Shown here: positions 31,779-40,329 of the stretch, in pieces
Layout: the number at the start of each line of letters is the position of its first letter
How positions within the stretch are numbered: position 1 is the first letter of the stretch
From: an uncultured Selenomonas sp.
GTDB lineage: Bacteria; Bacillota; Negativicutes; Selenomonadales; Selenomonadaceae
Assembly: GCA_934202005.1 (NCBI GenBank)
Contig: CAKPXP010000010.1
Coordinates: 1 to 64,000, forward strand
Length of the DNA: 64,000 nt
Direction: 5' to 3'
Notes under the pieces: model-generated
Told to the model about the DNA's origin: nothing
The model's database searches: none
The model's input: the letters and a program-made list of their open reading frames with translations, nothing else
Made by a program: the position numbers and the translations under genes

Positions 31779-33130
31779 ACGCGCAGAGCGTGGATATCAA
31801 GAAATTCACAGATGCCATCGCGGGCGCTGTCTCCGTCAAGCTCACGGGCAAGGTCACGCAGGTCATCGGCCTCGTCATCGAGTCCCAGGGGCCGACGGTC
31901 AGCGTCGGCGAGCTCTGCTATGTCTCCTCGCATTTCCCCAACGTCCCGCCCGTACCGGCCGAGGTGGTCGGTTTCCGGGAGGGATTTGTCATGCTCATGC
32001 CCATCGGCGAGATGCAGGGCATCGGCCCGGGCTGCGAAGTCGTCTCCGCACAGAAGACGCTCAAGGTCAAGGTCGGTCCGGAACTCCTCGGGCGTGTGCT
32101 CGACGGCCTCGGCAATCCCATGGACGGCAAGGGGCCGATCCTCTCGAAACGCGAATATCCGCTGCAGGCACCGCCGCCCGCGCCGCTCACGCGGCCGCGC
32201 ATCCACGAGAGTCTCTACGTCGGCGTGCGTGCCATCGACGGTCTCATCACGATGGGCGACGGTCAGCGCATTGGCATCATGGCGGGCTCCGGCGTCGGCA
32301 AGTCCACGCTGCTCTCCATGATTGCACGCAATACCGAGGCGGATATCAGCGTCATCGCGCTCGTCGGCGAGCGCGGCCGCGAGGTGCGCGACTTCATCGA
32401 GCGCGACCTCGGCGAGGAGGGCCTCAAGCGCTCCGTCGTCGTCGTCGCGACCTCTGACCAGCCCGCGCTCGTGCGCATCAAGGGCGCGATGACGGCGACG
32501 GCCATCGCGGAGTACTTCCGCGACCAGGGACACAAGGTCATCCTCATGATGGACTCCGTCACGCGCTTCGCGATGGCACAGCGCGAGGTCGGGCTGACCA
32601 TCGGCGAGCCGCCGGCGACGCGTGGCTACACGCCGTCCGTCTTCGCGATGCTGCCGCGTCTCCTGGAGCGTGCGGGCACGAGCGACAAGGGGTCTATCAC
32701 GGGCATCTACACGGTGCTCGTCGATGGTGATGACATGAACGAGCCGATTGCCGATGCCGTACGCTCCATCCTCGACGGTCATATCGTGCTCTCGCGCAAT
32801 ATTGCCGCGCAGAACCATTTCCCCGCCATCGACATCATGACGAGCGTGAGCCGTGTCATGAACGAGGTCGTCTCCAAGGAACACCTCCAGGCGGCGCAGC
32901 GCATGCGTCAGCTCATGGCCGTCTACCGCGACGCGGAGGATCTCATCCATATCGGAGCCTATGTCAAGGGCTCGAGCGCGAAGATCGACGAGGCCATCGC
33001 AAAGATCGACGCCATCAACGACTTCCTCTGCCAGGGCATCTTCGAGGTCGATACCTACGAGGAGACCGAAAAGAAGCTCGAGACAATCACAGGCGCTGTG
33101 CCCGCGCCGCCGACAGGTGATGCGCAATGA
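31775..33130 (+). CDS. fliI: Flagellum-specific ATP synthase FliI
   Basis: The ATPase of the flagellar type III export apparatus, 451 residues. The N-terminal beta-barrel runs to about residue 95. Walker A is AGSGVGKS (170-177). The catalytic and Walker B region contains ALVGERGREVRDFIERDLG and KVILMMDSVTRFAMAQREVG. GEPPATRGYTPSVFAMLPRL is the family signature. It overlaps both fliH and fliJ by 4 bases. Confidence 0.97.
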   Translation: MNAQSVDIKKFTDAIAGAVSVKLTGKVTQVIGLVIESQGPTVSVGELCYVSSHFPNVPPVPAEVVGFREGFVMLMPIGEMQGIGPGCEVVSAQKTLKVKVGPELLGRVLDGLGNPMDGKGPILSKREYPLQAPPPAPLTRPRIHESLYVGVRAIDGLITMGDGQRIGIMAGSGVGKSTLLSMIARNTEADISVIALVGERGREVRDFIERDLGEEGLKRSVVVVATSDQPALVRIKGAMTATAIAEYFRDQGHKVILMMDSVTRFAMAQREVGLTIGEPPATRGYTPSVFAMLPRLLERAGTSDKGSITGIYTVLVDGDDMNEPIADAVRSILDGHIVLSRNIAAQNHFPAIDIMTSVSRVMNEVVSKEHLQAAQRMRQLMAVYRDAEDLIHIGAYVKGSSAKIDEAIAKIDAINDFLCQGIFEVDTYEETEKKLETITGAVPAPPTGDAQ

Positions 33131-33594
33131 AGAAATTCAGATTCCAGCTCGAGACACTCCTGCGCGTCACACGCAGCAAGAAGGAAGACGCGGAGGTCGC
33201 GTTCGCCAAGGCGTCACGCGATCTCGAGGATCGGCGCGCGCATATGCAGCTCCTGCTCGATGAGATGCAGCGCGGCCAGCGCGACTATGAGGCGATATCG
33301 AAAGAGGGCAAGCGCGTGACGATCGGCCGTCTCATGGATTTTCACAGCTTCTTTGCCTGGAAGCGCGAGCAGATCGAGATGCAGCAGCAGATCGTCCTCA
33401 CGGCGAAGGCGGAGCGGCAGAAACGGCTCAAGGAACTCATGGAGGTCATGAGCTATCTCAAGAGCATCGAGCAGCTCAAGGAGAAGCGGTATCAAGAGTA
33501 CAAGGCGCAGGCATTGGCCGAGGAGCAGAAAGCGCTCGACGAGATCGGCCTGCAGCTCTACATGAGGAACGGAAAGGCAAGGGATGCTTCATGA
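33127..33594 (+). CDS. fliJ: Flagellar export protein FliJ
   Basis: A coiled-coil stalk of the export ATPase, 155 residues. It starts MKKFRFQLETLLRVTRSKKE, a typical FliJ N-terminus, and is almost entirely predicted helix rich in Glu, Lys, Gln and Arg. It overlaps fliI (ATGA) and the following transglycosylase (ATGA), so the three are translationally linked. Confidence 0.92.
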   Translation: MKKFRFQLETLLRVTRSKKEDAEVAFAKASRDLEDRRAHMQLLLDEMQRGQRDYEAISKEGKRVTIGRLMDFHSFFAWKREQIEMQQQIVLTAKAERQKRLKELMEVMSYLKSIEQLKEKRYQEYKAQALAEEQKALDEIGLQLYMRNGKARDAS

Positions 33595-34226
33595 TCAATA
33601 TGGCAGACATCGCCCATGTGCGCCAGCGCATCGCGGCCATCCAGCAGCAGTTCGGCAAGCTGCAGCAAGTGCCGGGGACGGAGTTCGGGCAGACGCTCGC
33701 GCGCGCCATCCAGACGCAGGATGCGGCGGCAAAAGCGCAGGCGCAGGCACCGCAGACCGCTCGCCGTCAAAGTGCAGGGGCCGCGTCGCCGAAGCAGGCG
33801 GCCGCTCTCAATGTGGGGACGGGTATGACAGCCGTCTCCGATCTGCCGCCTGCGGATGCAGATCTCAGTGCGTTCGTGCAGCAGGCCGCGCGCGAATACA
33901 ACGTCGACCCGCGCCTCGTAAGTGCCGTCGCACAGACGGAGTCGGGCGGCGACCAGTCGGCGGTATCGCCGGCTGGGGCCATCGGCGTCATGCAGCTCAT
34001 GCCGGACACGGCGGCGAGCCTCGGCGTCAATCCCTACGACGAAAAGCAGAACGTAGAGGGCGGCGCGAAATACCTGCGCGAGATGCTCGATGCCTTCGGC
34101 GGCGATGTCAAAAAGGCGGTTGCCGCCTACAACGCCGGTCCCGCGGCCGTCAAGGCTTACGGAGGCGTGCCGCCCTACCGTGAGACGCAGGACTATGTCA
34201 GCAAGGTCCTCGACCTATATCGCTAA
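33591..34226 (+). CDS. Lytic transglycosylase (SLT domain) in the flagellar operon
   Basis: A peptidoglycan-cleaving enzyme, 211 residues. The first 80 residues are Gln/Ala-rich with no signal peptide. The lysozyme-like SLT domain (about 92-211) has catalytic E117 in AVAQTESGGDQSAVSPAGAI, followed by GVMQLMPDTAASLG and AVAAYNAGPAAVKAYGG. Lack of a signal and its place after fliJ suggest export through the flagellar apparatus to open the wall for the rod, the role FlgJ plays in proteobacteria. That role is inferred. No flgJ is seen in this window. Confidence 0.85.
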   Translation: MINMADIAHVRQRIAAIQQQFGKLQQVPGTEFGQTLARAIQTQDAAAKAQAQAPQTARRQSAGAASPKQAAALNVGTGMTAVSDLPPADADLSAFVQQAAREYNVDPRLVSAVAQTESGGDQSAVSPAGAIGVMQLMPDTAASLGVNPYDEKQNVEGGAKYLREMLDAFGGDVKKAVAAYNAGPAAVKAYGGVPPYRETQDYVSKVLDLYR

Positions 34227-34245
34227 TATCTGAGGTGACGAAACG

Positions 34246-34869
34246 ATGGACGAAGAACAGCAGAAGCCGAGTACGAAACGGCGCATCCTCAAAATATGCT
34301 TGATCCTCCTCCTGCTTCTGGTGCTGATTATCGGCGGCTTTGCACTCGGCATCTATCTGCGCATCTTCGATACGCAGGCGGCGAATGAAAAGCTCGGCCT
34401 CTACAACCTGCCGATCATCGGGCAGTACTTCGTCAAGCCGGCGCCGACGGAAAAGGAGATGCAGGACGAACCGGCAGAGGATGTAAAGCCCGCTCCTGAT
34501 AAAAAGAATGACTCCAAGAAAGTAACGCTCACGAAGAAGGAAATCGAGAAACAGATGAAGGAGCGCGAGGCGGCGGAACGCAAGCGCGTCTCGAAGCTCG
34601 CGCGTCTCTACAACGAGATGAAGCCGGCTGACGCGGCTGCTGCGATGGACGAGCTTGACGACGACCTTTGCATCGCCATCCTTCAGCGCATGGACGAGGG
34701 GCAGGCGGCGAAGATCCTCGCACAGTTCGAGGCCTCCAAGACGGCACGCCTCACGAAGATCATGTACGAGGGCAAGAAGAAGACGCTTACATCGCCAAGT
34801 GATGTCGATCAGATGACGCAGCAGGGACAGGATGCTGCAGGCGGTGAGCAGCCTGCGGCAGGCAACTGA
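34246..34869 (+). CDS. MotE/YlxF-like membrane protein
   Basis: A 207-residue single-pass protein. It has a basic N-terminus, a helix at about residues 14-37, a Lys/Glu-rich coiled coil at about 90-125 and an MgtE-N-like helical domain containing YNEMKPADAAAAMDELDDDL and RMDEGQAAKILAQFEASKTA. This architecture fits the MotE/FlbB and Bacillus YlxF family of flagellar proteins, in the expected place between fliJ and fliK. Its exact partner is unknown. The stop codon lies where a dispersed repeat may begin. Confidence 0.75.
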   Translation: MDEEQQKPSTKRRILKICLILLLLLVLIIGGFALGIYLRIFDTQAANEKLGLYNLPIIGQYFVKPAPTEKEMQDEPAEDVKPAPDKKNDSKKVTLTKKEIEKQMKEREAAERKRVSKLARLYNEMKPADAAAAMDELDDDLCIAILQRMDEGQAAKILAQFEASKTARLTKIMYEGKKKTLTSPSDVDQMTQQGQDAAGGEQPAAGN

Positions 34870-34937
34870 TTGCGCCTGTGGATTCCTCCTGCGGAGCAGA
34901 TCGAGGAAGCGCAGATGGATCCAGCACGCCGTCTTCA

Positions 34938-35085
34938 CGCGTCTGCACTGTCCTCGCGCCCTCAACAATCCTCAGCACAAGACGCGATGGAGCGTTTTGC
35001 CGCTGCGCCTCCGGTTTGTCTCCTAGAGAGATACAGCGCATCCGTGTAAATCCGGAGCACCTCATTTCATCAGTGCTTCCTTAAG
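34938..35085 (+). repeat. Dispersed intergenic element before fliK
   Basis: Related to the element at 57457-57624. The 36 bases at 35006-35041 (beginning CGCCTCCGGTTTGTC) are identical to 57546-57581. The right end, GCACCTCATTTCATCAGTGC followed by TTCC, matches the other copy's terminal repeat. The left end is eroded. It fills most of the 34870-35129 gap. Confidence 0.75.
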
Positions 35086-35107
35086 TTTCCCATGGAAATG
35101 ACGATAA
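35081..35107 (+). promoter_or_regulatory. Sigma-28 (SigD/FliA) promoter before fliK
   Basis: TTAAGTTT (35081-35088), 11 bases, then GACGATAA (35100-35107). The sigma-28 consensus is TAAAGTTT-N11-GCCGATAA, so 14 of 16 positions match with exact spacing. It lies 22 bases before the fliK start, at the right edge of the dispersed element. Confidence 0.75.
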
Positions 35108-35129
35108 TATCCATGTAGGAGGTGAAAAC

Positions 35130-36728
35130 GTGAATACGACCCAGATTATGAGTGTTGCGCCGCAGGCGGGAACCACCAAGGCAGCGGCTGCGGGCAGCAC
35201 AGAAAAGCTCCCCCGGGTACAGGGGAAAGATGCGGCCAGCGACAAGGGGGGCGATAGCTTCGGCAGCGCACTGGAAAAGACCCAGTCGCAGGACACGGCG
35301 CCCGCAAAGGCGGAGACCGCAGGCCGCACTTCGCCGCAGGAACAGGCCGCCGCGCAGGAGACTGCGGTAGCGGAGGCGACGGGCGGCAAGGGCAAGGCCA
35401 AGGAGCCGGATAAGCCGTCAGGCAAGGCTGCGGAGGCAGATGACAAAGCCATGGCAGAGAGTGCCGAAGGCAGCGTGCTTGCAGCGTTCCTGGCTGCTGA
35501 GGCGGCCGCACCTGAGGAGACAGCTGCACAGTTGCTGACAGCAGGAGAGCTGCCTGCGACGGATGCCCTGCAGACACTCTTGCCGCAGGACACGGCCGTG
35601 GGAACAGCGCAGAAAAAGTTGCTCGCGATGCTTGCGGGGCAGTCCTTTCCGGCAGCGGAGAAAGCACAACAGAGTGCAGGGGTATCTGTGGCAGGGCAGG
35701 ATGCGCAGCAGCCCGCTAGGAAAGCAGCGTCTCTTGCGGCAAGCGCGCAGCCCGGCGGGCAGAGGCAAAGCGACATCGCAGCAAATCTCCTGTCACAGCT
35801 TCCTGCGACAGACCGCGTTGTACGAGGCTCACAGCCGTTGCTGTCTGATGCAGTGCAGTCGGCGCCCAGCCCGCAGGCTGTCGTGCAGACCGTGCAGGTG
35901 GGGCAGACCGTAGCCGCACAGGCGACGGGAACGGCTGCACAGACACCGGAGCGTACCGTGCAGGTCAGCGACTTTGCCAACCTCTTCGGTACGCAGATCC
36001 AGGTGGATGGCGCACAGCCCGTGCAGCCCGCAGCAGCGGCCATGCAGCCAGATGACGGCGGCTCGCTGCTCCAGCAGGGGCAGCAGCAGTCGCTTGCCCA
36101 GTCCTTCGGGCAAGGCACCGGCCTGCCGCAGCTGCCGGAGGAGGCAGCACTTGACAAGGCACCGGCACAGCAGACGACAGATGCGTCGGCGTTGGGCGCA
36201 ACGGGCGTCATGACTTTCTCACAGACGCTCGCACAGGCGGAACCAGCAGTTGCTGCGGCAGCGCCGCAGGCGATGCCGCAGACAGACTACGAGGTGCCGA
36301 GGCAGATTGTCGATCAGGCGCGCCTCATCCAGCGCGGGCAGGACACGGAGATGGTCATCCATCTCAAACCGGAGCATCTTGGCGACTTGACACTGCGCGT
36401 CTCCGTCGACACAGATGGTGCCGTCAATGCGTCGTTCCATTCGAATAACGCAGAGGTGCGCACCATCATCGAGAATACGCTCGTCCAGCTCAGGCAGGAG
36501 CTCAATAACCAGGGCCTCAAAGTCGATAACGTTGGCGTCTATGCAGGCCTTGCGGATGGCGGGCTGCCGCAGGATCAGGGGCAGCAGCAGGCCTTCCAGC
36601 AGGGAAGCCAGCGCCAGCACACGACGCGTGAGAGCGCGGCGGCTTTCGAGGATGGGCAGGAGCTCGCGGCGGCGCTTGCCGCACAGGAAGGAAACACCGC
36701 CACGGATGGCGTAGACTATCGGATCTGA
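35130..36728 (+). CDS. fliK: Flagellar hook-length control protein FliK
   Basis: The secreted ruler that sets hook length and switches export specificity, 532 residues from GTG 35130 with AGGAGG 7 bases upstream. The first two thirds are low complexity (Ala, Gln, Gly, Pro), as expected for the ruler. The conserved C-terminal domain contains MVIHLKPEHLGDLTLRVSVD and NAEVRTIIENTLVQLRQEL. A tail rich in Gln follows. It stands just before flgD and flgE. Confidence 0.92.
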   Translation: MNTTQIMSVAPQAGTTKAAAAGSTEKLPRVQGKDAASDKGGDSFGSALEKTQSQDTAPAKAETAGRTSPQEQAAAQETAVAEATGGKGKAKEPDKPSGKAAEADDKAMAESAEGSVLAAFLAAEAAAPEETAAQLLTAGELPATDALQTLLPQDTAVGTAQKKLLAMLAGQSFPAAEKAQQSAGVSVAGQDAQQPARKAASLAASAQPGGQRQSDIAANLLSQLPATDRVVRGSQPLLSDAVQSAPSPQAVVQTVQVGQTVAAQATGTAAQTPERTVQVSDFANLFGTQIQVDGAQPVQPAAAAMQPDDGGSLLQQGQQQSLAQSFGQGTGLPQLPEEAALDKAPAQQTTDASALGATGVMTFSQTLAQAEPAVAAAAPQAMPQTDYEVPRQIVDQARLIQRGQDTEMVIHLKPEHLGDLTLRVSVDTDGAVNASFHSNNAEVRTIIENTLVQLRQELNNQGLKVDNVGVYAGLADGGLPQDQGQQQAFQQGSQRQHTTRESAAAFEDGQELAAALAAQEGNTATDGVDYRI

Positions 36729-36743
36729 CAGGAGGAACCATTC

Positions 36744-37283
36744 ATGGCAAATTCACTCAATACCGTTACGGTAGGCGGAACCACCTACAAGGCGGAGGAC
36801 TATGCAAAGCAGCAGGCATCGACTGCGGCAGGCACGAACAGCACCCTCGGGAAGGACGCGTTCCTGCAGCTCCTCGTGACGCAGATGCAGTACCAGGATC
36901 CGCTCGATCCGCAGGACAACAGCGAATACCTCGCCCAGCTCGCGCAGTTCTCGGCGCTGGAGCAGATGACGAATGTCGCTGACAATCTGGAAAAGACGAA
37001 TACGCTCGTGAGCAACATTGATTCGAGCCTGCTCGTCGGCCAGCTCAGCTCGATGATCGGTCAGAAGCTCCAGTGGATGACGGAGACAGCGGTCACGGAC
37101 GAAAACGGCAATGCCGTCACAGACGCAAACGGCAAGGCGAAGACGACGAAGACGACCTACGAGGGTTCGGTCACGGGCGTCAGCATCTCCGACGGCGCGC
37201 CGAGCATCATCGCCAAGGATGCAAGCGGCACGACGCACAAAGTTGCCATCAGCGATATTACGCGCGTCGGCGAGAGCGCTTGA
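36744..37283 (+). CDS. flgD: Flagellar hook assembly (capping) protein FlgD
   Basis: The hook cap scaffold, 179 residues. The conserved N-terminal part has LGKDAFLQLLVTQMQYQDPL and NSEYLAQLAQFSALEQMTNV. The rest is a beta-rich Tudor/FnIII-like region with VTDENGNAVTDANGKAKT. The ATG follows GGAGG by about 9 bases. It lies between fliK and the flagellar operon protein, as in other Firmicutes. Confidence 0.95.
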   Translation: MANSLNTVTVGGTTYKAEDYAKQQASTAAGTNSTLGKDAFLQLLVTQMQYQDPLDPQDNSEYLAQLAQFSALEQMTNVADNLEKTNTLVSNIDSSLLVGQLSSMIGQKLQWMTETAVTDENGNAVTDANGKAKTTKTTYEGSVTGVSISDGAPSIIAKDASGTTHKVAISDITRVGESA

Positions 37284-37356
37284 GCAGCGCCGCAGGGATC
37301 AACTTCGTCGGACGGGAACAGAAACCAGAAAGAATTTCATATGGGAGGGACAGCAG

Positions 37357-37734
37357 ATGGCGGAAAAGATCTTTTTCGATCCCCAGCTGCTTCTGCCCAT
37401 CCAACGCGCCGGGACCATATCCCGGCAAGCGGCACGGCGGCCGCAGGCAGCGGGCTTCGATGAGATGCTTGCTGCCGCGCAGAGCAAGATCACCTTTTCT
37501 GAGCATGCGAAAACGCGGCTCGCAGAGCGCGGGATCGCGATCAGCGAGCAGTCTCTCGCCCAGCTCGGCAGGGCGGTTGATGAGCTCGCCGGGAAAGGAG
37601 CCCGTGAATCGCTCGTCTATCTCGACGGCACGGCATTCGTCGTGAGCGTACCGAAGCGGACAGTGATCACCGCCATGGATGGCAGGACGAAAGACAATAT
37701 CATAACGAACATCGATAGTGCAGCAATTCTCTAG
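37357..37734 (+). CDS. Flagellar operon protein (TIGR02530 type)
   Basis: A 125-residue protein found between flgD and flgE in Firmicute flagellar operons; its function is not established. Family marks are ITFSEHAKTRLAERGIAISE and KGARESLVYLDGTAFVVSVP with RTVITAMDG. ATG 37357 follows GGGAGGGA by 6 bases. The frame is open further upstream but without a ribosome site. No signal peptide is present. Confidence 0.85.
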   Translation: MAEKIFFDPQLLLPIQRAGTISRQAARRPQAAGFDEMLAAAQSKITFSEHAKTRLAERGIAISEQSLAQLGRAVDELAGKGARESLVYLDGTAFVVSVPKRTVITAMDGRTKDNIITNIDSAAIL

Positions 37735-37829
37735 AGTTGGACCTACGGGAGACTCCGGGACGCCGAACGACAGACGCGCCCCACACGCATTGCTGCATCA
37801 CGATGAGGAAAGAAAGGAAGTACCTTATC

Positions 37830-39239
37830 ATGATGCGTTCTCTTTTTTCCGGTGTATCCGGACTGAAATCCCATCAGACCCGCATGGATGTCATCGGCAA
37901 CAACATCGCCAATGTCAACACGACCGGCTTCAAATCGAGCCGCACGACGTTCGCGGACACGCTCTCGCAGACGCTCTCCGGCGCGTCATCGCCGCAGGAC
38001 GAGATCGGCGGCACGAACCCGAAGCAGATCGGCCTCGGCACGGGCGTCGCGAGCATCGACCTGCTCTTCACGGACGGCTCCGTGCAGTCCACGGGCAAGA
38101 ACACGGACCTCTGCCTCTCGGGCAACGGTCTCTTCGTCGTCAAGCGCGGCAGTGAGACGTATTACACGCGCGACGGCGCGTTCGAGTTCGACGCGGAGGG
38201 CAACTACGTCCTGCCGAGCTCTGGTCTCTACGTGCAGGGCTGGACGGCAACGGACGGCGTACTCAACACGAGCGGCGCTGCTGGCAACATCAAGATCGCC
38301 GCGGGCAAGAGCATGGCGGCAAAGGCGACGGCGAAAGCGACGTATGCGAACAACCTCAATGCGGGGGCGCCGACGATTTCCAGTATCACGGATGGGAAAA
38401 CTACATATGACGCAAAGACGACGGGGAGTTTGACGGCATCAACGACGACGCCTGTCACGATTACGCTGAGCGATGGCTCGACTGTGACGGAGACGACCGG
38501 CAAGTACACGGTTGGGCAGAGTCTTCCTGTCACGACGACGCTCACGGTCTACGATGCACTCGGCAATGCGCATTCCGTCCCCGTCTATTTCACGAAGACG
38601 ACGACGGATAGCACGAATGGCAATACTTGGACGGTATCGATCAATACGGACGACAGCGGCACGTCGTCTATCAAGGAGTCCGATGGGACGACGACGACCA
38701 TTGCCATGGCAAACCAGGAACTTAAGTTCACGACGGACGGTAAGTACAAGTCTGGCAGCGGCACAGTGGTGCTCACGCTGAAAAACGGCGCGACGGGCAC
38801 GCAGAACGTCACGCTTGACCTCTCCAAGCTCACGCAGTACTCCGGCAAGAGTACGGTCAACGGTACGCCAGATGGCAACGCTGCCGGCACCCTCTCGAGC
38901 GTTTCCGTCGACAGCTCGGGCATCATCACGGGCACGTACACGAACGGCGTGAAGCAGACGGAGGCACAGGTCGCCGTCGCGCAGTTCACGAACGCCTCCG
39001 GTCTCACGAAGACGGGCAACAGCCTCTATCAGGAGTCGAACAACTCCGGTACGGCGAATGTCAAGACGGCATCGGATCTCGGCGTCACGATCACGCCGTC
39101 CGCGCTTGAGATGTCGAATGTCGATATCGCGAACGAGTTCTCCGATATGATCATTACGCAGCGCGGCTTCCAGTCCAATTCCAAGATTATCACGGTGGGC
39201 GATGAGATGCTCGAGACGCTCATCAATATGAAACGCTGA
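37830..39239 (+). CDS. flgE: Flagellar hook protein FlgE
   Basis: The main hook subunit, 469 residues. The N-terminus MMRSLFSGVSGLKSHQTRMD continues into GNNIANVNTTGFKSSRTTF. The C-terminal coil has LEMSNVDIANEFSDMIITQR and ends EMLETLINMKR. The central part is Thr/Ser/Asn-rich, as in exposed hook domains. The ATG follows AAAGGAAG by 9 bases; an earlier in-frame start at 37737 has no ribosome site. It is followed by a terminator. Confidence 0.97.
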   Translation: MMRSLFSGVSGLKSHQTRMDVIGNNIANVNTTGFKSSRTTFADTLSQTLSGASSPQDEIGGTNPKQIGLGTGVASIDLLFTDGSVQSTGKNTDLCLSGNGLFVVKRGSETYYTRDGAFEFDAEGNYVLPSSGLYVQGWTATDGVLNTSGAAGNIKIAAGKSMAAKATAKATYANNLNAGAPTISSITDGKTTYDAKTTGSLTASTTTPVTITLSDGSTVTETTGKYTVGQSLPVTTTLTVYDALGNAHSVPVYFTKTTTDSTNGNTWTVSINTDDSGTSSIKESDGTTTTIAMANQELKFTTDGKYKSGSGTVVLTLKNGATGTQNVTLDLSKLTQYSGKSTVNGTPDGNAAGTLSSVSVDSSGIITGTYTNGVKQTEAQVAVAQFTNASGLTKTGNSLYQESNNSGTANVKTASDLGVTITPSALEMSNVDIANEFSDMIITQRGFQSNSKIITVGDEMLETLINMKR

Positions 39240-39252
39240 TTCTAGTTTGGGA

Positions 39253-39278
39253 CCTCCCTCCTCCGAGGGAGGTTTTTA
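39253..39278 (+). terminator. Terminator after flgE
   Basis: CCTCCCTC (39253-39260) pairs perfectly with GAGGGAGG (39265-39272) around CTCC, followed by TTTTT. It splits the motility cluster into at least two transcripts. Confidence 0.88.
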
Positions 39279-39335
39279 TGTGCGCGGAATCCATACGTCT
39301 TGCCCATTCTTTCTAGGTTTATCGTCCCGAAGCGC

Positions 39336-39364
39336 TTGACGAATAGCGAGGGGTGCGGTATTCT
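39336..39364 (+). promoter_or_regulatory. Promoter of the flbD-fliL-fliM-fliY segment
   Basis: TTGACG (39336-39341), a 17-base spacer and TATTCT (39359-39364), 123 bases before flbD. The rest of the gap 39279-39487 is AT-rich with a small TTTCC/GGGAAA hairpin near 39411-39430. Confidence 0.6.
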
Positions 39365-39487
39365 TGAATGAGTTTCGTAGGTATTTGCAGAGATAAAAAT
39401 TGTGATTTTTCTTTCCTAAAAAAAGGGAAAATGCTCCCGCGTGACGAATTATAAAAATTAGTATGGTGAATTGGGGGAGATGAAGGT

Positions 39488-39688
39488 ATGATCAAGCTGA
39501 CGAAGTTCAACTCCAAGACGAATAAGAAAGGGGAGTTCGTCCTGAACGCGGAGATCATCGAGACGATTGAGGAGACACCGGATACTGTGGTGACGCTTAC
39601 GAATGGGAAGAAGCTCATTGTCGACGAGCCGATGGATGAGATCGTGCGCCGCGTGATGAAATATCGCCGCGCGCTCCATCAGTTCTGA
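39488..39688 (+). CDS. flbD: Flagellar protein FlbD
   Basis: A small protein of 66 residues found next to flagellar motor genes in Firmicutes and spirochaetes; its function is poorly known. It starts MIKLTKFNSKTNKKGEFVLN and contains IETIEETPDTVVTLTNGKKL and DEPMDEIVRRVMKYRR. The ribosome site GGGGGAG lies about 8 bases upstream. In related genomes flbD precedes motA/B or fliL; here fliL follows and no mot genes are present. Confidence 0.9.
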   Translation: MIKLTKFNSKTNKKGEFVLNAEIIETIEETPDTVVTLTNGKKLIVDEPMDEIVRRVMKYRRALHQF

Positions 39689-39768
39689 TGGGCGCTTCCG
39701 GCGGCGACGGTTGCTGAGGAATGCTTTTTGGAGAACCATAGGAAATAGAGTAATGGAGGGATGGATCG

Positions 39769-40293
39769 ATGGCTGAGGGAAAAAAGGAGCCGTCAGCGGC
39801 TTCTGCGCCTGCATCGGAAGAGAAAAAGAAAAAGTCACCCATTATCCTTGTCGTGGTGCTGGTTCTTGTCGGCCTTGTGCTGGCAGCGGGCATCTCGTTC
39901 TTTGTCACGACGAAGATGATGGCGGACTCGGCCACGGAGACAGGTGTCAGTGAGCACCATGACCCAGGAAAATTCGTGAAGCTCGGCGATGCGAAGGAAG
40001 GCATCATGGTCAACGTCGGCGGTGTTAAAGCCGGCAAATACCTCAAGGCCGGTATCGTGCTGGAGATGAATCCCGGGAAGAAAGATAACCTCACCGATGA
40101 CGGCAAGCTTCAGCCGATGGCAGAGACGAAGATTCTCGACACGACGATGCAGATTCTCAGGAGCGCGAAGTTCGACGAGTTCGATGCATCAAAACAGGAT
40201 GAGCTGAAGAAGAAGATCAAGGATGAGCTCAACGATAAACTCGGACAGGGATCGGTCTATGACGTGTACATCACGAGCTTCCTGCTTCAGTAA
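39769..40293 (+). CDS. fliL: Flagellar basal body-associated protein FliL
   Basis: A single-pass membrane protein that supports the stator around the basal body, 174 residues. A Lys/Ser-rich cytoplasmic start is followed by a membrane helix (PIILVVVLVLVGLVLAAGIS, about 24-43) and a periplasmic domain ending KDELNDKLGQGSVYDVYITS with the usual hydrophobic last residues. It lies directly before fliM, as is normal. Confidence 0.93.
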   Translation: MAEGKKEPSAASAPASEEKKKKSPIILVVVLVLVGLVLAAGISFFVTTKMMADSATETGVSEHHDPGKFVKLGDAKEGIMVNVGGVKAGKYLKAGIVLEMNPGKKDNLTDDGKLQPMAETKILDTTMQILRSAKFDEFDASKQDELKKKIKDELNDKLGQGSVYDVYITSFLLQ

Positions 40294-40329
40294 TGAAAAA
40301 CCGCAGAAGAGCAGAAAGGGGGACGAAGA

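Noticed and set aside
34832..35084. Short plus-strand frames in the gap before fliK
   Set aside because: They lie within the dispersed element, differ between copies and have no ribosome site.
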